Made by a program: the position numbers and the translations under genes. Shown piece by piece: positions 43,752-56,800 of a stretch of DNA of 64,000 bases. Each line of letters opens with the position of its first letter. Positions within the stretch are counted from its first letter, which is position 1. The stretch is from Telmatactis stephensoni. Lineage: Eukaryota > Cnidaria > Anthozoa > Actiniaria > Isophelliidae. The notes under the pieces are model-generated. The model worked only from the letters and a program-made list of their open reading frames with translations. It made no database searches and was not told the origin of the DNA. The stretch spans positions 283,372-347,371 of the forward strand of contig JALIZF010001483.1 of NCBI GenBank assembly GCA_029948255.1, given 5' to 3'.

Positions 43752-46610
43752 GTAAGTAAACCGAGTAGATATATATAACTAAGAGTACGGCGGGTTTGTC
43801 ACTATATAGATACAAAAGATAGATAGAACATAGAACTAAATAGAACTAGAACTACAACAAAGAAATAGAAAAGGAAAACTTAGTCGCTTGTAAAGAGATT
43901 GATAATTCACCCGTCAAAATGGCATTAATGCTTGTTAATGGTTTTACGTACCTGTAAGTGATTGGCTGCGTTTCAATACTGACGTAAATGTACACTGAGA
44001 ATGTGTTTCGATCTGCCGGTTTTGAAAAGTGTATCAGTGCCCATAAGAACTTTGCTTGGCAGCTGATTGGATCAGGGAGGTGGGACTGGATGTATTGGAG
44101 GAGCTGTCCGTGTTATCTTTGTTCAGCCATGATATGTCATTCAAGCGAGTGATGATGGTCTGATCAGGATTGAGAGTCTTCAGAAAACGGCAACCGCGGA
44201 ACCAGAACTTAATGTAAAATTTCTGTACGAAGGTATACGTTCACTCTTTGGAAGTTGATTTCAACTCTAATTTCGAGGCTATTGCATTGTGTCACAAATC
44301 AGACTGTCATTCAAAACTGTTCCATTTCCTTGATAAAAGGCTGTCAAGCGTGAAGGCGTGGAATACTGGCTTGATTTCCAAGCGACAGCTGTAAACCACC
44401 AAGGCAGCTCTGTTCGATTGGCTGTTTAAGGCATGCAGTTGTTCCATTTTGTAAATACCAATAAGGTGATCAGTAGATGCCCTGACAACTTTTGGTTTCG
44501 TTGAACTCCCACATGTTTTGGCAAAAGGAAGCAAAATCTGCCCCAATGAAACGTGTTATGACGTTTCTCAATACCAACAACATCTGATTGGCTGAGACAA
44601 CTCACCAACTGTCGCTACAAGAATGTGCTTCGTTGCAGTTTTAAAAAGTGCTTGCAAGCAGATTTTCCCGTCAATGCATCTTTAGCCCTGATTGGCTGAA
44701 ATTTATGTAAAGGAGTTTCTTAAATGACTGTTGATAACTAGACTAGTGGTCTGAACAATAAATCTGATAAATTGATGGCTATAAGTAGAACCTCTATAAA
44801 TCAGTGATTAGCCAGAAAAAAAACCCTACGAAACCTATCCCTATATAAACAAGTGAAGAATACTTATTTAATCGTGTCATGATTGTGGTCATTCAATTCA
44901 AGAGATCGGAATCATAATACTTTTGGCTCACTTAAATTGTCCACTGTGATGGTAATCGCTTTATAAGTTTTAGGGTGGGCAGTATATTAATGAACGCCAG
45001 TGATGAAAACATATCTTTATCATGTGATCCCGTCATCGGCCTGTGTCACATCCGGACTTATAACACTGGTTAGGCCGTCGAGTGTTTTGTCCGGGTAGTC
45101 ATACCGGAAAGAAAAGACTCATACAAACGTAAATAATTTTTCCATCGAAAGGTCTCATCATGTAAACCCCGTCCTCACATGAACTCAGCCAGCGACGAAA
45201 TCGTCCATGCCAGCGCGCCATTGTTTGCTAGAGAAAGTTTCACTAACAAATTGAATTATCAGGATCCTTGCTATTCGATCGACGGCAGGCAAAAAGCAGA
45301 TCGGAACAGGATCGGAATAATTAGTTGATGGAGTAGTAGTAGCAGGCTACGATCCTTCTAAAACTGCCAGTGAAGAGATATAAAAACCAGAACCTCTGCT
45401 GGGTCCTTTTAATGGAATGAACCAACATTGTATATGCCATAAAGCAGTTGTACCCACACCAGATGCCCACTACAACTGGCCACTTCTCACACGCGGTAAG
45501 CTATATTGATGCAGTAGGGTTTGCTTTGATATCTGTAGGGTTTTTTTCCCTTATATGATCCCAAATCCCAACCGATCATTGCGCCTGCTTTCAAATACGC
45601 AAATGCGGTGACGGTATTTTGGTGAAGTTTATTGCGGTATTGCGGTATATAATTTTTTTCTGTGCGGTATTGCGGTATTCGCAGTCCCCTTACGCCCCCC
45701 GTCCATTGTTGTCAATGGCACAGGCTTCCGTCTTCTATCACGGCTATAAGTCTGTGGTGACGGAGGTCTGGGAATAATTATATGATGATTGAGCTTCCTA
45801 GTTGGCAATCTTTCCGTCTACTGTAGTTTGAATTTTAATTATATATATATTATGTGCAAAAAAATTCTCGCGTTTAGTCCGACGAACATATTAACCAGGT
45901 TTGAGTTTTTGCCACAGAAAGCCTTATTATCATCCTGCATAGATTGAAGATGGTTAAAGCCCGAGTCTGCTTAGCGTTACTCTGTGTCCTCTGTAACATC
46001 TTAGTTCATTAGTCTATGTTATTTTCGTTTTACTATCTAAGATTTCTTTCCCTTGCAGCTAGCCTACACGTTTCCCACAATAGAGTTTGGCAGATAGCAG
46101 ATCTTCGAGCCGGTGTTAATGTTACAATCGCGAGTTCCGCTGTCTACGAATTAACTCTTTTAAACTTAAGTCCCGAGATGTGAGTCATAGGCTGAAATTA
46201 TTCATTTTTTTCAATAACCATGCCGTACGTCAAACCGACGGTGGAGAGAGGCTTTGACATCGAATTCCCATGCAAATCCTGACAGAAGCACTTCGTCAAT
46301 CAGTCATACGGTATATATATATACACTGCATGCTAATTGCATAGGACGTGGCCGACTCTATAGTGGAATTAAGGGGATCGAGAGGGGAGCAGAAAGGCGG
46401 AAGTAAAGGGGGAGGGGAGAGGGAAATAAAGAAAGAGCGTCTCCTCTCTTTCCCATCCCCTTAGAACCATCTATACAGGCTATATATACATGCAACGGTG
46501 AGCTGTTTGAAGAGAAAAGTTGCTGTTCCAATGCCAATTTATGAGCTGAGCTGGATGTGTGAGTTGAAATCCACTGACATGGAAGACGCTAAGGTAAGTC
46601 ACCAAACTTT
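43752..46610. other. Interval between RING exons B and C, first part; no exon accepted
   Basis: 44570-44720 duplicates the CCAAT-rich segment at 42690-42870. 45640-45690 is GCGGTATT-rich. 46380-46480 is a purine block facing a pyrimidine block (GGGGAGAGGG / CTCCTCTCTTTCCC). A short open stretch ending AAGGTAAGT at 46593 could be a 5' non-coding or short coding exon but has no family match. Confidence 0.4.
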
Positions 46611-46833
46611 TAGTCCAGAACTGGACCCACTTTATCTTCGCGCGCGCGGCTAAAATTTAAAATTGGAGCGAGCGATGTAACGCTAACGGACGCGATAAAG
46701 TGGGTCCAGGGAAATTTGCCTGGACCCACTTTTCTCAATTTTCTTTCGAATGCGCGCGCGCTTCTTTTATTTCTTCGTTCACTGTTTATTGTATATAATT
46801 GTTATTGAGAAAAGTGAGACCAGTTCTGGACTA
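46611..46833. mobile_element. 223-bp miniature element with perfect 9-bp target duplication
   Basis: Ends TAGTCCAGAACTGG and CCAGTTCTGGACTA are exact reverse complements. CCAAACTTT stands immediately before (46602-46610) and after (46834-46842). An inner inverted pair (CTGGACCCACTTT / AAAGTGGGTCCAG) lies at 46620-46735. A 9-bp duplication is typical of Mutator-like elements. Confidence 0.9.
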
Positions 46834-47887
46834 CCAAACTTTAAGCTTCGCCGTACTGATGAGACCCAATAAGGTCGAAACCTCAAGGCAATAGAGATTG
46901 TACTCTTGTTGTCTGTTTTGTTACTGCCTATCGTAATTGTATTATATATATTTAAAATGACCTCAGATTTTCAAACTCTGTTGTCTTGTTGTCTGCGGCT
47001 GCTGTAGTTTTTAAGACTGTTGTTTTAACCTTGTTGCTCAGGCTGTTAATTTTTTCTCGTGCTGGCTATGCAATTTAGATTTTGTTGCAGAGAAAAATTG
47101 CAGTGTCTATCATCACTCTGCAACATTCAGTACGAGGTGCAATGTTGCAGAGAAAAGTTCAAACTTTTGAACTTTCTGGCACACAACATGTTTTTGTTGC
47201 GAGACACCATTGCCGCCTATGTTGCCAGACATGACACATACACTCGGCAATTTCGCTCTTGCAACAAAATCCCTAAAATTAATTCCAGCGACACGATTTG
47301 ATTATTGCTTCAGCGTCGTGGGTAGAGAATGTTGATACATTCATGTATTTTTCATTATAGTGGAACGTATCACCTTGGCTAATTATCTTGGTGTACAAGA
47401 ACAGCTCGGCTGAACAGGGCAAATCAAGGTATTAACTTCGTGGATTGCTTCTTGTATCATTCTTGATGCTCCTAGCCTGATGTTACCAAGATTAATGCTG
47501 ATCTCAGGAGCTCTTTTTGATCTTAGCGTTGATTTCCCAAATGACCGCAATCATGAGACAATTGAATAAGTATCCTTATATATAAGTATTACACCCTTCA
47601 AATTTTGTCGCATCTATTTTTGAATTAAACGGGATTTTTTTGATTTACAGTCCTTACAGGCCTCTTCAAGCGCTGTAACATTAATGTTACTTGCCGAACA
47701 AACAAATATTACCAACTAGTCATTGGATATTTTTTATCCGTGGGGATTCCCCGTTCCCATCATGCCTTTCGACGAATTTAACATTCTGTTCCTTGTTCAT
47801 GTACCGCCATTTTGAAACACAAGGCAACTTAAATCTGTGGGGCTGTTTTGCTACTGAAACTAGCCTAGATAAGTTCTTTACAACACA
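46834..47887. other. Upstream flank of RING exon C; no other exon
   Basis: 47738-47775 carries one arm of the CCTTTCCCACAATGCATTTCG repeat family. Nothing else recognised. The short distance to the start codon suggests that the promoter of exon C may lie here, but no core element is clear. Confidence 0.35.
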
Positions 47888-50800
47888 ATGCAAGATGTAG
47901 GTGGGTATGAGGTGGAATTTGTTCGTCCTCTCGAAGAAAAATATGTGTGTCCAATCTGCAAGAAAGCACTTCGAGACCCCATGCAAACACAATGTGGTCA
48001 TAGATTTTGTAGCTCATGTATTGAACCTGTGTTGAGGTAAGTTATCAAATCTGTTAGACAAGTAGACTTTTATTTAGTTACAACTTCGATTGAGGATTAA
48101 ATTCTTTTTACATCTGTTATGCAATAAGCTTATAACTAGCTTAGACTAGTTCATTTCCGGCCGTTGGAATTCCTGAGTTCGTTGGTTTTTTTTAAATTTT
48201 GCGCCCATATTTGTCCCTATTCTGTGGTTGGAGGAACCAGTCACTATAATTTACATTTTGCTCTCTCTTGTGACTAGGCAATAACTGTCAATTTGTTCAA
48301 GACTTAACTATAATAGTGTTGCCTGCTTACGTATTAGATTTAAATTATTAATCTTTTTAAAACTTTAAAGATGAGGTTGCAGATATTTCTAAATTTAGGC
48401 AGCTAGAATAGTTAAAGCAATTGTTCATAGTGTAATTTAAAGTCAATATAAGCTTAATAGTAACTGATATAACATACCAAAGTACATTTTTTGTTGGTTT
48501 AAACTTGTGCTAGTATGACTGGGGAAGGGCAATTGAATTTGTGAAAGAGGGGATTGTTAAGGCAGTGAAATGTGAATGTTGGTATACTCCATTTTGCACA
48601 AGTGGCTGGCAGGGTTATAACAGGGCTATCAGGGCTGACAACCCAGTCTACCTTAAAATCTTTGTGACAACCCTGCATTATTTGGTACTTTTTTGACAAT
48701 TTACAATGTAAGGAGTGTTGAATGGTTAAGGCGAGACTGTGAGACTGCGAGACAAGGCATATTTTTGCAAGCCTGAGATGCTATTTTGTTGATTTCATTG
48801 TTTTCAAAGTCGAGACTCTGAGATGGACTTGGGCTTTGAGACCCTCAAAATTTGACTTAAATTTTGTGAGACTGACCTTTTTAGGGGGCCATTCTACACC
48901 CCTAACATGCTGTAGTATGACCCAGACAATCAGTTGGCAAGTGTTAGGTACTTTAGAATTCCTGGAGAACAGTAAATATGGGACTACTGAATACATGGTT
49001 GCAATATTAGTTTTATTAGAACTTTTTAACCATCAAAAATTACTGTGTAAAAAGTTACATTACAAATTAATACACAAATGATCCTATTGTTACTGCTATT
49101 CCCATAAAGTGCAGTACAGTATAATAATTATAACCCAACTGCCAAAGGACTTCATCCACAGGGAATGTTGGTCAAATTATTAAAACATTAATGCTATCAA
49201 TAACCTGGTATTAATCAAGGTAAAACTGAAAGAACCCAATTAATTCATTGGATCAAGATACATTATTTTGTAAACCAAAAGGAAATGGGCTTTAAAAAAG
49301 CTGTCAAGAAACATGGTTCTGTTGTATAGTCTCTACTAGTGGAATGATAAAATACAAAGTAGAATTTTGGAAAGTTGATGACACAAATGGTTGAATCAAG
49401 TTATTTCTAGAGACATCATACAAGACATTTTCCTATTTCTATCAAAACACAAATAAAAATAAGCTTTAAAAGTCAAGCTGTTAAGGAGGCTTCCTACAAT
49501 TTTTCTTGTGCTCGACCGGTCAACTTGAAACGGCTGTAGTTCTTACATGAAAGCACCCACAGTTATGATCTTTCGTCCACTTACTACATAAAGAATGAAA
49601 TTTTTATTGGTGTGTGTTTTGTTTACATCAGGGTTACCATAGCGACGAAACGATGACGTCAGCGTTTTAGATTCCAAGCAATTTTACGCGTTTTTCGACC
49701 TAAACTTTTAAAATGACACACAAGACGTTAATATTTAAGACTTTGCCTAGCAGCATACGAATTTTGGAGAAATTCGTATAGACAGATTTTGAATTATTCG
49801 AGGCGCAATTTTTTCACCCCAAAAATCACATTTTCTAGTCTTCGATTCCATAATTTTAAAAGCAAAGCAGCATGACAACTCTAGTGAAGTAGCGCGTCAC
49901 GCCATGGTGACCATTGCCTTGAATTAGCATACAGTGAAGCATGCCTGCATGCAGGAATGTGAGAATGAAAACAACAACTTGAGCCTAGAATCTTGCTGCG
50001 CTAAGTTACACCGAATATACTCTACTTTGAAATTTTATTTCAGTACCTTAGAAAGCTTCAATTGAATCAGCGCTTGGACAGTTTATTGCAAATATATTAA
50101 AGTTCTACTCACCAAAGGGAGAAAACAGTTGACCGAGAAATTTTTCTTTAGGAGCACTAAACGCTTTGTGTATAAATTTTGATAAAATTTCGCCCAATTT
50201 CATTTCTAAATGGACGTATGCTGACGGAGATCCAAAGCACTTTCTCACGTGCAACTTCGTAGAGAAGTAGTCTGATATTTGAGCAACATTTGGACAGTCG
50301 AAGAGTTGTCATGCTGCTTTGCTTTTAAAATTATGGAATCGAAGACTTGAAAATGTGATTTTTGGGGTGAAAAAATTGCGCCTCGAATAATTCAAAATCT
50401 GTCTATACGAATTTCTCCAAAATTCGTATGCTGCTAGGCAAAGTCCTAAATATTAATGTCTTGTGTGTCATTTTAAAAGTTTAGGTCGAAAAACGCGTAA
50501 GATGGCTTGGAATCTAAAACGCTGACGTCATCGTTTCGTCGCTATGGTAACCCTGATGTAAACAAAATACACACCAATAAAAATTTCAGTCTTTATGTAG
50601 TAAGTGGACGAAAGGTCATAACTGTGGGTGCTTTCATGTAAGAACTACAGCCGTTTCAAGTTGACCGGTCAAGCACAAGAAAAATTGTAGGAAGCCTCCT
50701 TAATATGTTAATTATATCTTCTACAGCCAGAAAAACCCTGTGTGTCCATTGGATAAAGAACCATTATCAAGTGGAGTATTCAGAGATGTCTGTTGTAGGC

Positions 50801-53800
50801 GAGAGATTGCCAGCCTCATTTGCTATTGTCTTTATAAAAGAAATGATTGTCCCTGGATGAAAGAACTTATGTATTTAGAGGTAATTTAATGTGTTAAGAC
50901 TGGTAATTGTATAGTAGTTATGATGATGATTACATTCATGGCATATTTTTAAAGAAAAAGAAGACATTTTTTCTGTAGTGTCTACATTTGCTTAATCAGT
51001 TGAGCATGTTTCATGATACGCAGTGAATGTGCAACATTACTGTATGGTGCTTCTTTATCTCTTGATGCTCATCATGCTCAGCTGTCCCTACACTGTACTT
51101 TTAGTGTGTAAATATGTCAAAAACACCTGGTTATGCTAGTAAGGAAAAATTCAAAGTCAAGATTCATTCTGAAAATATACTGCACTGCTAAAGACAGTCA
51201 TGTATTCAACAGTATTATCAGAAATGATGTCTTACTTTAGCTAATCAATATTAGTCAACATCAAGGCAACGTGATAGTAAAATGTAGGTGGTATAGCAGT
51301 GCCCTTGCGTTTTTTGCCAATGAAACTCGATCACCGAAGGAGTTATGAGAAATGGCCAATGCACAAGTCGTTTGAAAGTATCGTAAGGTACCCAGTACAA
51401 TGAGTTGGAAGGCAGTGCTTTTATCAGCAAGTTTGAGACGATGAGACGAGAGCTACAACTGTTTACATGATCAAATTATTGATAATACAGTGAGGATGAA
51501 CTTACATGTATGATGCAGATACTGAGGAGCTACTACATTATGCGAGTCTCAAAAAGAAGAGCAAGAACATCAACAAGAAGGCATAAAGTAAGAAGAAGCA
51601 AAGATGAAAATAGAATTTATTTTGCAGATCTCCAGCATCATTGTTGACATTTACAGTGACAGGACATGCATTTTGAGTATTGCATTAACGCATGTTGATA
51701 TACAATGGCTAACACAGAAAGGCTTTTGTGTGTACAAATTAATCATCATACCCATTAACTATGACCTTGTACAGCACCTAGGCAATTTCAGATTTTGAAG
51801 CCACAAAAAAACTTTAAATTAGTGGTGACTGGCTTTATTGTATAACTGAACCTAAGATATGTATTGATCTTCATCACAAGTTCCTGTCTGCGACATTCAA
51901 AACTCAACATCACTTGGTATACAGCCAATAACACCAGTATTAATCTAACAATAATTTGTGGATTCAAACTATTATCAATAATTAACAGATTATGACTAAA
52001 TCTTGAGCACATTTCCTGAGCCCACTTGGGAGAAAGTAGATCTTATGCTATAATAACAAATTTACATTGCCCCATGTACCATGAAATATTGCCATACAAA
52101 CTACAAAACAGATGCACAGAGAAGAGTAAAGGTTGGTAAGCCAAAGAGTTTCAAATTTTCAATAACTGGGTTGGAAGAAATTTATAAAAGTACTGCTCAG
52201 AGAATGGCAAGGGTTAATGTTGCAAACTACATTCACAGATTCACAGGGTTCGTATGGGTCATGGAAAACCTGGAAAGTGGAGTGGAAAAAAACATGGAAT
52301 TTCATGATTTCTTTTCCAGGCCCGGAAAGTCATCATGGAAATTGCACAAGAAAAACAATTGTAGCTTGATTTTAGGCAAAAAGATGAAATTTTATTTTTT
52401 CCAATAGAAAAGTAATCCATTTTTATGAAAAGTATCGTCTAAATTTTGGTCATGGAAAATATAAAAGAAGTCATGGAAAAGGTCATTGAAAATCATGGAA
52501 TTTTGATACTCCAAAAGAGTACAAACCCTGCTTACAGAGAGTACTACATTTTACCAGAGTACATAAAGGACTTGGGAATACATAAATACAAGAAATATTG
52601 AAATGTGAAATATAAAAGTGCACAATGTAAACTTTAATAATGTTGCAAAGTTTCAACATTTGCCAAGACAGGATATGAAGATAAAAAAATGTGATAACAG
52701 CCCAAGTCCCAGCTTGAATTGATAAAGGAATGAAAACAAAGAAGTGGATATGACTACACATCAATTAGCATCCAATTGAGAGAATCATTGTACAAAACCT
52801 ATTATATTGTTCAAAAACCAGTGTGGCAGCACAAGTACTGGCTTGATACAGGAATGAAAATAACATCAATTGACATACAAGTGAAAGACAAAAACAACAA
52901 CAACAACAAAAAACAGAATTGTACCAAACCTATTTTGTTCAAAAGGCAAGTATGACATCCAGAAGATGTAGTGGAACAAAATAATCAGAGATCAGCCAAA
53001 GCAAAAACAGAAATGTCAAGTCATCTTATGTTTCATGTCTGCAGACAAGACACTCTATATCAGCTTGTAGTCATAGTTTTGATTACTTAAAAACAAAATT
53101 CTTGAGGAAACTGTCTTGTTCCCAATGCTATGATCAGGTTTGTTGACTGTGTTGTCTGTGTTTAAGTATATACTTGATACTTGATCTACAACAGCTTATC
53201 TGAATTTGATGTACAGTAACAGCAGTGAACGATGATTGAGCCCACTGCATTGTTATGTCATTAATGTATTTAAAACAATTTTAGTCATGATTTTGAAAAT
53301 GGTATTCAATATGTATTTATGACTGAAATGTCCATAGATATTGTGTACAAAGTAAGTTAAGTTAATCTGTTGGAAAACATATTTTCATATTCTCAGTATG
53401 ACAATCTCAAAAAGTCACCCAAACTACAAGAGTTCCTGGTAGTGGGTAGGTGATTTTACAGATATCTGTAGCCTGAACTTCAGCCAACTCCTAAGCAATT
53501 TACCTAGGAAATATTGAATGAACTTCAAGCTCTCGTACTGTGGCATCATTTAAGGAACTGAAATATGGGAGCTGGAGAACTTGAAGTAGTCTAAATGTTG
53601 CAGTTGAAGAATTTTCACAAAAAGAAATTTCTAAGGCATCATTGCTGACATGCAAATCTATTTCCTAAATGCTTCAAAGATAATAACAATTGATGACTCC
53701 CTTTCAAAACTTTAAGCTGATGAAAACTTTTCATTGCAACAAAAACAAAATGCCCATTCATTTTCATAAATTAATATGTAAATATTAGTTTTGATGCCGA

Positions 53801-56800
53801 CTTTGCAGGATCACCTTACAAACTGTGATTTCAAAGACGTCCCTTGTTTAAATGCTGGTTGCAATCAACTTGTACCAAAGAAAAGATTACAACAACACAT
53901 GAGTGAAAGCTGTCCATTTAAACCATCAAAATGTCAACACTGTGGACAACAAGTGTCAGAGGCAGATTTGGAGGTTGGTACTCTCTCTATAGATTTTTGG
54001 AAAATACCTTCATTTGGTAAAGTTTCATAGCAGCTACAATATTAGACATAGTTGTTGAATTGCACAATTTCTCAGTGTTTTGTTCTTGTTGTTGGTGGTT
54101 TTTTTTATTTTTCAAACTATTTATGGACTAACGCAGTAAGTAGTTTTGAAAAATTCGTGTGCCCTTAGAGGCGCATAGAATCAAATTTTTCACTCTAGTT
54201 CAGGACTTTTTTGCGGGAATCCTGCTAGGGTGCAGCCTGGTGAGAACACTGTTTTTATATAGTCCCAATCTCCTACCTGAGACTTAAATGTTGCTGTTTG
54301 TAGGTAAAGTTCACATGTATATTTACTGAGAATGAAATGAACAATAGAAGCAGCAGAAACAAGATATGCAGACTGACATGTGCAGACTCAGTAGTGCACT
54401 GCTTATTATTGTCTTCACTCACCAAATGTAACACTGTTTCTGCATATGTTGGTTCTGCTTCCATCGTTCAGATGCCGTCCTTTTCATGTGTCATTCCCAT
54501 TTCAAATATATTCTGAACCATATTTAGCCGACTCTAGTATGCTGAATGCCTAGGCCATTCTTAATTGAACCAGAAGTTCCAAATTCATTTAGATGCCACC
54601 AAATGTTCCATATATTTCATATTTCATATATTTCAGCAGCATTTTGGTGCAGCACGTGGCTGGTATGACATCAGAACTAGTTCTTAATTTACCATGCTAC
54701 TGTTTGATAATGTTTTCATTTGGGTAATTTTTCTTTGAAGGCTCATTTACAAAGCTGTGTGAAATTGCCCATCGCCTGTGAACTTTGTGGAAGAAACAGC
54801 ATACCTCGTGATGAAATGCAACTACACCTAGAGGTTGAATGCCCAGAAGCAGAAAAACCATGCAAGTTCAAATATGCTGGTTGCTCGTTTAAGGTCCGTA
54901 GACATTACACGATACTGATTTTAACTGCAGTCGAATCCACTGAGATATTCACCGCAAGAAACGACGAATTGTAGGGTTAATCAGTACATGAAAACATACA
55001 TCTGCGTTAACGAGGAATCATGTTATGACCTGAAATGGTCAAGTTGATGTGATGATCAGAGGTCTTTTGCGACACCCTAAAAGTGTAAGGATAAGCACAA
55101 GCAAAATATGTAGACTTTGAAGTATTCTTCTCATCCTATAGTGAAAGAAAAGGTTACCATCAAATACATGTACTGTGAAATCCCGGTTATAAGCGTTTGT
55201 AAGATGTTAGGCTTCTCATGATGGTACAACTGTAAGTTTGATTATTATAGCCGATGAAAACTCAAACGCCCTCTTGGTTGACCTTCACCAACACCTGCTA
55301 CCATTCACTTTTGAGTGTGTTCAAAATTGTTAATAAAAGATAATAGTTTTGACTGCTTGTATGTGACAGTTAAAGATAGTGGATTATAAGACAGATTTTG
55401 CATAAATGTGAAACGGTCCGTGCTGTGCCGTGACCGGGCTGTGCCGTGACCACACCGTTTCACAGTCATACGAAATAGTCGAAATCTACTCTAGTTGGAA
55501 AGCTCTCACCAACAAATATCACTCTGTAATAGATGTTCAGTGCTTATCATCTACTGCCATACGTCGTTTGACCAAATGTTTGTTATTGTGAAGACTGAAA
55601 CCCCAGTTACACGCGCAACGTCGTCTTATGGCACCACTACCCTAAGTCTGGCACGCCGTGCGATTAGTTTTGACACTGGGTACACATTTAAGTGAAAATT
55701 CGAAACCCCCAACCCCAAAAACAAACAAACAAACAAACAAACAAACAAACAAACAAAAAACAGAAGCAAAATTGAAATAAAAACAAAACAAAAGCAAACG
55801 AAACAAAAAGAAAACCAAAAAACAAAACAAAACAACAACAACAACAACAACAACAAAAAATCCCCAAGAAGAAGGCAAGAATATAAAAGAGCACTAAGGA
55901 TAGTGGAAAAAAGAGCAATGCCAAAAGTAATCGTAATTTTTGGGGTATTGTGCGATAAACAGGTTTTCGTGTAACTGGGATTTGAGTATCCAGAGTGTAT
56001 TAGGTTGCATATAGACCACGTTTCGAGATATCCAACATTCTTCTTGATACCAGGGCTTCCAGGAGAAATGACGGCACTCTTCAACAAAAGAGGTGAAACC
56101 ATTTCTCTTGTTCTGCACCTGAAATTAAGCCCCGTTATCGAGCAGAATGTTTGAGAAATATAGTCAATTTGTAATTAAGCTGGTCTTATAAGCAGAGTTG
56201 GTGGCTGAAGGCATGTAATAGGGATCCTATAGTACTTTGCTTGTGCTTATCATTACATCGTTTGATGAAGACTTAGCCTGATACATCAGTACGGACTACC
56301 ACTTATACCCTATATTGCTACCTTCCCTTTCACGTCTCATGACTATAAGACGATGAACCTGGAAAGTGAGTATTGGATGTCAAAGATGCTTCTAAAAATG
56401 CGCAAACAGTGGTTTCCGAATCATCATGTGATGAGACTGAACTTATCTGCGAAGGAGTCAAGATTAATTTCCTAACTTCTAGAAGGAAATGGATGTCTCG
56501 ACGATTGAAGTTCACTATTCTAAATCTCGGTACTATAAGCGGTTCTCTTCTTCAGTAATTATTTCCCGTTTGATGCATCATCTCGTTTGCATCAGGCTGA
56601 GTCAGATGAAAGAGCTACATAAGGCTGACTTAGTTTGACCATTTTATACTTATCAGCTCTACCTTTTATATTGTTTTAGGGCAAAGAAGATGTGATGAAT
56701 GAACATTATCAAAGTCAGGAATCTGAACACCTCAAACTTATGTTAGAGTACACCTTGTCAAAGGAACAAAAAGAAAAAACTTAACTGTAAGCTAGAAAAA

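Noticed and set aside
46530..46592. Possible short exon (ATG start, ending AAG before GTAAGT) upstream of RING exon C
   Set aside because: Good-looking donor but no family similarity and no evidence that it joins 47888; kept only as a note.
55626..56102. 158-codon minus-strand frame with a Leu/Phe/Cys-rich, membrane-like stretch
   Set aside because: It is the translation of (AAAC)n and (AAC)n microsatellites within a TRAF intron.
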